From contig JAUVOS010000118.1 of NCBI GenBank assembly GCA_030599055.1, positions 1 to 7,590 on the forward strand: a DNA stretch of 7,590 nucleotides, in the 5' to 3' direction. Each line of letters starts with the position of its first letter. Positions within the stretch are counted from its first letter, which is position 1. Positions 1-5,271 of the stretch are shown here, piece after piece. The DNA comes from Lutibacter sp. (GTDB lineage Bacteria; Bacteroidota; Bacteroidia; Flavobacteriales; Flavobacteriaceae). Under the pieces are notes generated by a model. It searched no databases. It had not been told where the DNA came from and was given only the letters and a program-made list of their open reading frames with translations. The translations under genes were made by a program, and so were the position numbers.

Positions 1-138
1 ACCTCAGGGTAGAACCCTGAACCCAATAAAAGGAATCGACCTAGAAGGTCGAGGTATTAACCAATAACCCGCTAAAAAAGCGGGATTAGTTCGGCTAACT
101 TAAAAATTGAAATAATTTTTAAGAGTCTCACAAATAAA
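1..138 (+). repeat. Multi-hairpin repeat, copy 1 (cut by the window edge)
   Basis: This stretch is repeated almost exactly at 2107-2246, with two substitutions and one 2-nt indel. It is a chain of hairpins: 4-10 with 14-20 (7 bp, loop aga), 36-42 with 46-52 (7 bp, loop aga), 68-73 with 79-84 (6 bp, A5 loop), a weak stem 86-90 with 94-98, and 99-108 with 114-123 (10 bp, perfect, 5-nt loop). The linkers reuse a caataaaagg-like motif. The right boundary is where identity with copy 2 stops, after caaataaa. The left part lies outside the window. There is no coding potential. It may be a REP- or MITE-like intergenic element or a structured RNA; the family was not recognised. Confidence 0.85.
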
Positions 139-278
139 AATGGTCAATTTCAAAAACTAAAGGAAAAGGAAAGAATCCTTACTCATCCCTCTGTTGTATT
201 CTATGTTCACTTATTTTTATGATACTGCCCTTAACAATCTGTCTTGAAAAAGTAATCAAAATTATTTTGTTTTTATCA
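139..278. other. Intergenic stretch with no recognisable gene
   Basis: Between the repeat and the promoter at 279 no gene can be supported on either strand. The plus strand has only minimal ORFs. The minus strand has an open frame of roughly 40 codons without a convincing start or recognisable motif, which is unremarkable in such AT-rich DNA. Confidence 0.5.
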
Positions 279-308
279 TTGTTGATAATAATAAAAAGTA
301 TATATTTG
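279..308 (+). promoter_or_regulatory. Bacteroidetes-type promoter for the candidate small RNA
   Basis: TTG at 279-281 is followed, after exactly 19 nt, by TATATTTG at 301-308. This matches the known Bacteroidetes/Flavobacterium pattern TTG-N17-23-TAnnTTTG at its favoured spacing. The start of transcription would fall near 314. No CDS begins close downstream, but a factor-independent terminator ends at 398, so the promoter most likely drives a short non-coding RNA. Confidence 0.5.
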
Positions 309-313
309 TTCAG

Positions 314-398
314 TCTATGGAAAAGGGTAAGTGCTAACTTATCCTAAGGGGGTAAATAAGAAGGCGTTCATCACTTATGTGACGAACGCTTTTCTTTT
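314..398 (+). ncRNA. Candidate small RNA of about 85 nt
   Basis: The interval is bounded by a good promoter match (279-308) and a strong intrinsic terminator (364-398). Inside, gggtaagt (325-332) pairs with acttatcc (337-344) around a gcta loop, giving 8 bp including one G-U pair. A G-rich stretch, agggggtaaataag, follows at 347-360. The cttat at 338-342 could instead pair with ataag at 356-360, so two exclusive folds are possible. The only ORF inside is six codons (317-337). No known RNA family was recognised. It could equally be a prematurely terminated leader. The 5' end is inferred from the promoter. Confidence 0.4.
364..398 (+). terminator. Intrinsic terminator
   Basis: gcgttcatcac (364-374) and gtgacgaacgc (379-389) form an 11-position stem with one A-C mismatch and a ttat loop. 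The run ttttctttt (390-398) follows directly. Stem strength and U-tract are typical of a factor-independent terminator, and the stem is far more GC-rich than its surroundings. No protein gene lies just upstream within the window. Confidence 0.75.
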
Positions 399-409
399 AC
401 ACTAAAATC

Positions 410-459
410 AACTCTACAGTTATAGCTTATTCCGCATTATTCATTAATAATGCAGAGTT
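410..459. repeat. Nested inverted repeat
   Basis: gcattatt (434-441) and aataatgc (446-453) form a perfect 8-bp stem with a 4-nt loop. Outside it, aactct (410-415) can pair with agagtt (454-459) across a long one-sided internal bulge. It lies immediately before the heptamer-built element and may belong to it. Confidence 0.4.
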
Positions 460-590
460 AGAAAGTTAAAAGTATAAAGTTCATGAAGTTAGCCCTTGTT
501 TTTAATTTTTTACATAGTCCAAATTTGGGCTATAATTTTAATTTCAACTTGAATGTAAACTTTTAACTTTTAACATTATAACTTTAAACT
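454..590. repeat. Inverted-repeat element built of 7-nt units
   Basis: The left arm contains the in-phase heptamers aaagtta, aaagtat and aaagttc (462-482). The right arm contains five in-phase heptamers of the complementary type, taaactt, ttaactt, ttaacat, tataact and ttaaact (556-590). Between the arms, tagccc (490-495) pairs with gggcta (527-532), and ccaaatttgg (519-528) is a perfect palindrome. The whole can fold as one long imperfect hairpin. It has no ORF. The arrangement parallels the elements at 4896-5027 and 7371-7486, although the sequence differs. It is a MITE-like or REP-like intergenic repeat of unknown function. Confidence 0.6.
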
Positions 591-592
591 AA

Positions 593-612
593 GAAAAATT
601 CATGAATTTTTC
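593..612. repeat. Perfect 20-bp palindrome
   Basis: gaaaaattca is followed at once by its exact reverse complement, tgaatttttc. It lies about 110 bp upstream of the Zn-ribbon gene and directly after the heptamer element. It could be an operator for a dimeric regulator or a cruciform-prone remnant of the repeat. The symmetry is certain; any function is inference. Confidence 0.6.
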
Positions 613-639
613 GGGTTATATGTTTGTTTGTTTAATCGG

Positions 640-666
640 TTGTAATCATTTGTTTTTATATATTTG
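640..666 (+). promoter_or_regulatory. Probable promoter of the Zn-ribbon/nucleotidyltransferase genes
   Basis: TATATTTG at 659-666 is a full match to the Bacteroidetes -7 element TAnnTTTG. The nearest upstream TTG is at 640-642, with a rather short 16-nt spacer. Transcription would start near 672, leaving about a 50-nt leader before the ATG at 722. Confidence 0.45.
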
Positions 667-721
667 TATCGTAACTCATTTAAACTTTTAAAAGAGTTCA
701 GTAGCTTTCAATGAATTGGTC

Positions 722-1081
722 ATGATACAAAAAAGAAAATGTCTAGAGTGTGGCGAACCAATAATTGGTCGTAGTGATAAAAAATATTGTAGTGATTATT
801 GTAGGAATACCTTTAATAATCGATTAGATGTAGAAAGCAAGAATCTAATCAGAAATACCAATAACAGACTGCGAAAAAATTATAAAGTCCTTACAGAACT
901 CAATAAAACCGGAAAAACAAAAATTACTAGATTGCGTTTATACGATCGTAATTTTGATTTTAATTTCTTTACTTCTACCTACACAACTAAAGTTGGTAAA
1001 ATCTATTATTACGTGTACGATCAAGGTTATCTAGAACTGGAAAATGACTATTTTCTTTTAATTAAAAAGAATTTAGATTAA
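722..1081 (+). CDS. Small Zn-ribbon protein (flavobacterial, DUF2116-like)
   Basis: This is a 119-residue protein whose N-terminus forms a zinc ribbon: Cys7, Cys10, Cys23 and Cys27 in a CxxC-x12-CxxxC arrangement within CLECGEPIIGRSDKKYCSDYC. The rest is basic and rich in Asn and aromatic residues, and ends in a hydrophobic, probably beta-rich segment (GKIYYYVYDQGYLELENDYF). Similar uncharacterised proteins of this size are common in flavobacteria; the zinc ribbon suggests nucleic-acid or protein binding, but no function is known. I chose the ATG at 722. An in-frame TTG two codons earlier is possible but unlikely. The ATG overlaps the stop of a four-codon ORF (711-725). The nucleotidyltransferase begins 42 nt downstream with no terminator between, so the two may be co-transcribed. 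Confidence 0.8.
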   Translation: MIQKRKCLECGEPIIGRSDKKYCSDYCRNTFNNRLDVESKNLIRNTNNRLRKNYKVLTELNKTGKTKITRLRLYDRNFDFNFFTSTYTTKVGKIYYYVYDQGYLELENDYFLLIKKNLD

Positions 1082-1123
1082 ATTTAATATTATAATTCTT
1101 GCCATCATTAAAATAGAAATAAC

Positions 1124-2053
1124 ATGAATCTAAGCCTATTAATTTTAGCCGCCGGAATGGGAAGTCGTTATGGCAGCCTTAAGCAATTAGACAGTTTTGG
1201 GCCCCATGGTGAAACCATTATGGACTACTCCATATACGATGCAATAAATGCCGGTTTTAACAAAGTCGTTTTTGTTATCCGCAAGTCTTTTGAACAAGAT
1301 TTTAAAAAAGAGGTCTTTTCTAAATACAAAGGTGTAATCGAAGTTGATTATGTTTTTCAAGAATTAAATGTGCTTCCTAATAATGAAAAAACACCTGAAT
1401 TAAGAAAGAAACCAGGGGGAACAGCTCATGCGGTTTTGATGGCAAAAGAAGTCATTAACGAGCCATTTGCAGTAATTAATGCCGATGATTTCTACGGAGC
1501 TAGTTCGTATAAACTTATGGGAGATTATTTAAAAAAAATAAGATTGGAACAAAATAATATCTCCATTTTACTGGCGTACCAACTAAAAAACACCTTATCA
1601 GAGCACGGTAGCGTTTCTCGTGGAATTTGTAAAATAGATGACAATGGATTTTTAAAAAGCATTGTTGAGCATACTCAAATTAAAATGGAGAAAAATCATA
1701 TTTACAGCTTCCACGATACCAAACCAAGTGAAATACTTACTAATAATGCTCCGACTTCCATGAATTTTATGGGTTTTACACCTTCAATTTTTAATCATAT
1801 TGAGCACTTTTTTGGACTCTTTTTAGAAAAGAACAGAAATAGTTTAACCGCAGAATTCTTTTTACCATTATTATTGTCAAAAATTATCAATACGTCAAAA
1901 GGAAAAATAAAAGTGTTGTACGGAAAAGAGAAATGGTATGGTGTTACCTATTTAAACGATAAAGAATGGGTTAAAAAAAATATTGCTAAGAAAATTAATG
2001 ACGGTGTATATCCAAATAAGCTCCTCCGAGGTAGAGAACCATCGGAGTCTTAA
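1124..2053 (+). CDS. Sugar-phosphate nucleotidyltransferase (NTP_transferase family)
   Basis: This 309-residue cytosolic enzyme of the Rossmann-like NTP_transferase family would activate a sugar 1-phosphate with an NTP to give an NDP-sugar and pyrophosphate. The N-terminus has the nucleotide-binding signature LILAAGMGSRYGSLKQL (6-22) with Gly11, Gly13, Arg15 and Lys20. KPGGTAHA lies at 96-103, and the metal-binding NADD motif at 119-122 (Asp121, Asp122). A conserved WYGVTY follows at 271-276. The pairing with a NahK-like kinase downstream suggests the substrate is the kinase's product, by analogy with MurU beside AmgK; the exact sugar and nucleotide are not decidable here. From memory, homologues end near GVYPxKLW. 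Here LRGREPSES follows, and these last nine codons lie in a hairpin (2024-2047) that seems to belong to the inserted repeat. The tail is therefore probably acquired and dispensable. Confidence 0.88.
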   Translation: MNLSLLILAAGMGSRYGSLKQLDSFGPHGETIMDYSIYDAINAGFNKVVFVIRKSFEQDFKKEVFSKYKGVIEVDYVFQELNVLPNNEKTPELRKKPGGTAHAVLMAKEVINEPFAVINADDFYGASSYKLMGDYLKKIRLEQNNISILLAYQLKNTLSEHGSVSRGICKIDDNGFLKSIVEHTQIKMEKNHIYSFHDTKPSEILTNNAPTSMNFMGFTPSIFNHIEHFFGLFLEKNRNSLTAEFFLPLLLSKIINTSKGKIKVLYGKEKWYGVTYLNDKEWVKKNIAKKINDGVYPNKLLRGREPSES

Positions 2054-2074
2054 ACCTCCCGATAATTATCAGGA
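2024..2074 (+). repeat. 5' hairpins of repeat copy 2, overlapping the gene end
   Basis: ctccgaggt (2024-2032) pairs with accatcggag (2038-2047) around an agaga loop, with A2041 bulged; this lies inside the nucleotidyltransferase reading frame. Just after the stop, the perfect palindrome gataattatc (2061-2070) extends outward as tcc / gga with one C-A mismatch (2057-2074). The loop and stem style matches the hairpins of the 2107-2246 repeat, so I infer that the element begins near 2021. Copy 1 is cut by the window edge before this part, so the extension cannot be confirmed here. Confidence 0.5.
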
Positions 2075-2106
2075 TAGACTTTCGTCGCGCAAATAAAAGG
2101 TATTAA

Positions 2107-2246
2107 ACCTCAGGGTAGAACTCTGAACCCAATAAAAGGAATCGACCTAAAAGGTCGAGGTATTATAACCAATAACCCGCTAAAAAAGCGGGATTAGTTC
2201 GGCTAACTTAAAAATTGAAATAATTTTTAAGAGTCTCACAAATAAA
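2107..2246 (+). repeat. Multi-hairpin repeat, copy 2
   Basis: This nearly exact copy of 1-138 has the same orientation and differs by C16 to T2122, G44 to A2150 and an extra TA near 2165. Both substitutions preserve the folding: the first turns a G-C pair of stem 1 into G-U, the second lies in the loop of stem 2. The stems are 2110-2116 with 2120-2126, 2142-2148 with 2152-2158, 2176-2181 with 2187-2192, and the 10-bp stem 2207-2216 with 2222-2231. The copy sits between the nucleotidyltransferase and kinase genes and ends 8 nt before the kinase start codon, so it would form the kinase leader in a shared transcript. Confidence 0.88.
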
Positions 2247-2254
2247 TTATTTAA

Positions 2255-3334
2255 GTGATAAAAAACAGAGAACTCGAATTCATTACCAAACAATTTTTTA
2301 AGGACAAATCCTTGATTAATTCAACAGTACTACAAGGTGGAATTATTAACCAAACTTATCTGGTAGCCTTGGGGAACCGAAAATCAGATAGCTATATTTT
2401 ACAAAAAATCAATACACAAGTTTTCAAGAATCCCGAAATAGTAATGTCTAATTTTTCTCTAATTAGCCAACATATACAGGAAAAAATTGAACAACAAAAA
2501 GAATTATCTTATCAGAATTTCAGAGTTTATCCAAATTCCGAAGGGAATCTTTATTATATCCATCCAGATAAGGGCTTTTGGCGCCTTATCGATTTTGTAG
2601 ATGCTAAACCCGTTGACAACACAAAACTCAATGCTGAAATAGTCGCAGAAGCAGGAAAAATACTAGGTAGATTTCACAGTATTTTATCAGATATTGATAT
2701 TTCAAAAATACAGACAAGCATTCCAAACTTTCATCACACAAATCTGTATTACAAACAGTTTGTTATCTGTACAAAAAACAAAAGCGAAAGATTAAACAAT
2801 TCACTTGAAGTATTTTCCAAAATAAAAGGATTTAGTTATTTAGTAGAGGATTATTTAAATATAAAAGAATTACTTCCTGTGAGGATTGTACACAACGATC
2901 CAAAATTAGATAATATATTATTTGATTCAGATGGGAAAGCCTGTACGATGATAGACTTAGACACCTGTATGCCCGGTTATTTAACCACCGATTTTGGTGA
3001 TGCTATTCGTTCTATTTCCAATACAACTACTGAAAATGAAAAAAATATAAATAAGGTTCATTTTGATTTAAAGATTTTTGAAATTTTTTATAAGGCATAT
3101 TTTAGCGAAGTTAAAGCCATAATAACACCTATAGAAAAAGAGCATTTAGCTTTTTTTGCTTTACTTATAACCTACGAGCAACTCATACGATTCTACAATG
3201 ATTATATTCAAGGAGATATTTATTATAAAACAGACTATCCTGAGCACAATCTACAAAGAGCTAGAGTCCAACTTAAGCTTTTAGAAGAAATGGGGGAAAA
3301 TATTGACAAAATGCAAGCTATTACCGCTTATTAG
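2255..3334 (+). CDS. NahK-like N-acetylhexosamine 1-kinase (APH fold)
   Basis: This 359-residue cytosolic kinase should phosphorylate a free sugar, probably an N-acetylhexosamine, at the anomeric C1 using ATP. Segments recall Bifidobacterium NahK (once called mucin desulfatase): a glycine-rich loop LQGGIINQTYLV (26-37), SYILQKIN (46-53), the catalytic loop VHNDPKLDNILFD (212-224) with Asp215 and Asn220, IDLDTCMPG (233-241) with the metal ligand Asp236, DFGDAIR (246-252), KVHF (267-270), and a C-terminal GDIYYKTDYPEHNLQRARVQLKLLEEM (320-346). The length equals that of NahK as I recall it. The start is GTG at 2255: an in-frame stop lies directly upstream (2252-2254) and no internal ATG precedes the glycine loop. 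Substrate specificity (GlcNAc, GalNAc or MurNAc) is inference. The 3' end overlaps hemD by 14 bp, tail to tail. Confidence 0.88.
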   Translation: MIKNRELEFITKQFFKDKSLINSTVLQGGIINQTYLVALGNRKSDSYILQKINTQVFKNPEIVMSNFSLISQHIQEKIEQQKELSYQNFRVYPNSEGNLYYIHPDKGFWRLIDFVDAKPVDNTKLNAEIVAEAGKILGRFHSILSDIDISKIQTSIPNFHHTNLYYKQFVICTKNKSERLNNSLEVFSKIKGFSYLVEDYLNIKELLPVRIVHNDPKLDNILFDSDGKACTMIDLDTCMPGYLTTDFGDAIRSISNTTTENEKNINKVHFDLKIFEIFYKAYFSEVKAIITPIEKEHLAFFALLITYEQLIRFYNDYIQGDIYYKTDYPEHNLQRARVQLKLLEEMGENIDKMQAITAY

Positions 3335-4070
3335 CCTCTTTGATATAATTCTCTAATGCCAAAGTCATTGAAGGAATTTCTGGAGTAGGAACAGTAATAT
3401 CACAAGTAAGTCCAGCTTTTTCTGCTGCTATTTTAGTTGTTTTGCCATAAACCGCAATTCGTGTATCGTTTTGGGTGAAATCGGGAAAATTTTTATAAAG
3501 TGATTCAATACCTGAAGGACTAAAAAACACTAAAATATCGTAAAATACATTTTCTAAATCTGTTAAATTACTGATTACTGTTTTGTATAAAATTGCACGA
3601 CTCCATTTAATTTTTAACTCGTCAAGTTTTGCAGGAATTGCCGGTTTTAATTTATCGGAAGTCGGCAATAAAAAAATTTCATTTTTGTGTTTTCTAATTA
3701 CTTTCGATAAATCTGTTATTGTTCTGAAACCTACATAAATCTTACGTTTTCTATAAACAATATAGCGTTGTAAATAAAAAGCAACTGCTTCTGATAAACA
3801 GAAATACTTCATGTCAATCGGAACTTCAAAACGCATTTCTTCTGCAATTCTAAAATAATGATCTACGGCATTTCTACTTGTTAAAATAACTGCTGTAAAA
3901 TCATTTAAATCAATCTTTTGATGACGCACCTCACGTGGTACAGCACCTTCTACATGTATAAAAGATCTAAAGTCAATAGAAACTTTTAACTTATCTATTA
4001 ATTCAAAATATGGGGAGTTCTCTGCTGTAGGAACGGGCTGTGAGACAAGAATGGTTTTTACTTTGATCAT
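3321..4070 (-). CDS. hemD: Uroporphyrinogen-III synthase
   Basis: The enzyme closes and isomerises hydroxymethylbilane to uroporphyrinogen III, the branch point to heme, siroheme and cobalamin, in the cytosol. The 249-residue protein shows the two-domain HemD layout: an N-terminal TILVSQPVP (6-14), ILTSRNAVDHYF (62-73) at the end of the first half-domain, then FFSPSGIESL (182-191), IAVYGKTTKIAAEKAGL (205-221) and the terminal PTPEIPSMTLALENYI (228-243). The form with YRKRKIYVG (106-114) is the one familiar from flavobacteria. I chose the ATG at 4070; a TTG two codons upstream is in frame but less likely. It follows DUF4271 by 118 nt on the same strand, so co-transcription is plausible. Its end overlaps the convergent kinase gene by 14 bp. 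Confidence 0.9.
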   Translation of the reverse strand: MIKVKTILVSQPVPTAENSPYFELIDKLKVSIDFRSFIHVEGAVPREVRHQKIDLNDFTAVILTSRNAVDHYFRIAEEMRFEVPIDMKYFCLSEAVAFYLQRYIVYRKRKIYVGFRTITDLSKVIRKHKNEIFLLPTSDKLKPAIPAKLDELKIKWSRAILYKTVISNLTDLENVFYDILVFFSPSGIESLYKNFPDFTQNDTRIAVYGKTTKIAAEKAGLTCDITVPTPEIPSMTLALENYIKEANKR

Positions 4071-4188
4071 TTTCAAATATTTGCTTGTAGAAAATCTGTA
4101 AAAATATTTTATTACTTATTGAGCAACTCTTATAAACCCATTAAATAAAGCTTTTTTAAAAAAATCAAATTTGCTTGGCTAACATACT

Positions 4189-4839
4189 TTATTGTAAACC
4201 TATTTTAATCGCTATAAATAATGGTGCTATTTCGAGGGCGCAAAGGTACAAAATAAAATAAAATAAGTGAGTGCTTATTAGTCTTTTATAAATGTTTATA
4301 AAACGAACATATCTTACCAGTAATAAAACAGCATAAAAAGCTATAGTTATATTGATCAAAAAAGCTTTAAAATTTGAATAATAAATAATGATAATCAGAA
4401 ATAATAATAAGTACAGCGAACTGCTGAATAAATAACTCATCTTCATGAAAGCAACTTTGTTTTGCGTTTTTTTTATTTCAAATAGAAAAGCCATCAACTT
4501 TCCTAATCCATACCTAAAAATCCAATAAATTAAAACTAGACTTAAAATTCGAAAATAAGGATTTGCTGTATTTACAATTCTAGCTGGTGAAAAATGTAGT
4601 ATCACAACATAGACGAAAAGGCTTAAAATTAGGTTGCTAACCACAAAAAAAAGAATATTAAATATATGCCATGTTTGTTGTGAATAGTTTAATCGATAGG
4701 AATCATTAAAAGGTAAAAAAAGTAATTTCTGTAACCGCTTTTGGTTGATAATATTTAGCAATACTATTAAAAAGACAACCCCTAATAACAGTAGGCTTAT
4801 CCAATCTTTATCAACGATTATGCGTTCTATAGTTTCCAT
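4189..4839 (-). CDS. DUF4271 integral membrane protein
   Basis: This 216-residue inner-membrane protein has about six predicted helices, roughly at residues 13-30, 58-82, 95-119, 136-154, 158-178 and 190-214. There is no cleavable signal peptide. Short basic loops such as NQKRLQK (32-38) and EIKKTQNK (121-128) set the topology. The aromatic-rich second block (QQTWHIFNILFFVVSNL) and position directly upstream of hemD match the DUF4271 family of Bacteroidetes, whose function is unknown. A link to heme synthesis is suggested only by the conserved neighbourhood. The ATG at 4839 has a promoter-like site 14 nt upstream, which would leave a very short leader. Confidence 0.78.
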   Translation of the reverse strand: METIERIIVDKDWISLLLLGVVFLIVLLNIINQKRLQKLLFLPFNDSYRLNYSQQTWHIFNILFFVVSNLILSLFVYVVILHFSPARIVNTANPYFRILSLVLIYWIFRYGLGKLMAFLFEIKKTQNKVAFMKMSYLFSSSLYLLLFLIIIIYYSNFKAFLINITIAFYAVLLLVRYVRFINIYKRLISTHLFYFILYLCALEIAPLFIAIKIGLQ

Positions 4840-4852
4840 GTAATATCAGCAA

Positions 4853-4885
4853 CAAAAGTAACTATTTTTGTAACTATTCAGCCAA
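4853..4885 (-). promoter_or_regulatory. Probable promoter of the DUF4271-hemD unit, with a direct repeat
   Basis: On the minus strand TACTTTTG (4860-4853) matches the -7 element TAnnTTTG, and TTG (4885-4883) lies 22 nt upstream, within the accepted spacing. Transcription would start near 4847, giving a leader of about 8 nt. The spacer contains an 8-bp direct repeat, gtaactat at 4858-4865 and 4870-4877, one copy touching the -7 element. Such 12-bp phasing could be an operator, but this is inference. Confidence 0.5.
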
Positions 4886-4895
4886 AATTTTCTCT

Positions 4896-5027
4896 CGCAA
4901 AGTCGCAAAGCCGCTAAGTTTATGAATGCAAGGCATTTATCTTTACATTCATTAATTTTATATTTTCACGAAAAGAATGAAAAAGACAGCTATATTAGCT
5001 GTTTCTTTGCGTCTTTGCGCCTTTGCG
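4896..5027. repeat. Inverted-repeat element built of 8-nt units (cgcaaag type)
   Basis: The left arm holds cgcaaag, cgcaaag and cgctaag at 4896, 4904 and 4912, each separated by one variable base (period 8). The right arm holds three copies of the complement, ctttgcg, at 5005, 5013 and 5021, again with period 8. The interior contains atgaatg (4922-4928) facing cattcat (4946-4952), and a hairpin cagcta / tagctg (4987-4992 with 4996-5001). Runs of this cgcaaag type recur in Bacteroidetes intergenic DNA, as I recall. There is no ORF. It lies in the divergent gap between the DUF4271 promoter and the lipoprotein gene and could insulate the two transcripts. Confidence 0.75.
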
Positions 5028-5173
5028 TGAAATAAAAGAACTGGGTGAATAGTTACCTATTTTTTAATAGATTGAAAATCAATTCTGTTAAGTATTTAAA
5101 TGATTTTCCATATAAAAATTGGTTAAATTATATTCTTCCAGTAAAACAAACTGATTATTTGAAATCGTGGCAA

Positions 5174-5199
5174 GAAAAAGCTAAAAACGCTTTTTCTTT
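5174..5199 (+). terminator. Terminator-like hairpin
   Basis: gaaaaagc (5174-5181) and gctttttc (5189-5196) form a perfect 8-bp stem with a 7-nt loop, followed by ttt and, after a gap, tttt. The stem is AT-rich and therefore weak. There is no supported gene just upstream, so it may be a remnant or may block read-through into the lipoprotein promoter. From 5028 to 5173 I see nothing recognisable. Confidence 0.3.
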
Positions 5200-5220
5200 G
5201 ATTTTATGTATATTTACACC
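5195..5220 (+). promoter_or_regulatory. Possible promoter of the lipoprotein-tatD-nitroreductase unit
   Basis: TATATTTAC at 5208-5216 differs from the -7 element TAnnTTTG only in the last base. It lies about 60 nt before the lipoprotein ATG, after an AT-rich tract. A well-spaced TTG is missing, so the call is tentative. Confidence 0.35.
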
Positions 5221-5271
5221 GAGAAAGTTGATGTAATTTTACTTTACTTTTATCTCAATCTACACATAAAT

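Noticed and set aside
150..320. Open minus-strand frame of about 40 codons
   Set aside because: It has no convincing start codon and no recognisable motif, and is expected by chance in AT-rich DNA. It overlaps the promoter and 5' end of the candidate small RNA.
716..721. TTG start for the Zn-ribbon protein
   Set aside because: It adds only two residues ahead of a good ATG at 722; TTG starts are rare in this group. The same reasoning moved hemD (TTG at 4076 to ATG at 4070) and tatD (TTG at 5937 to ATG at 5949).
1..2246. The direct repeats as ends of a composite transposon
   Set aside because: No transposase or recombinase lies between them, the repeats are non-coding chains of hairpins, and the enclosed nucleotidyltransferase belongs functionally with the kinase outside. 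Two independent copies of an intergenic element fit better.
5045..5236. 63-codon plus-strand ORF with a GTG start
   Set aside because: It has no recognisable motif and a weak start, contains the terminator-like hairpin, and runs through the promoter region of the lipoprotein gene. It may be a relic but cannot be supported as a gene.
5206..5271. Upstream extension of the lipoprotein to an ATG at 5206
   Set aside because: It would place 22 residues before the signal peptide and make the promoter-like TATATTTAC part of the coding region.
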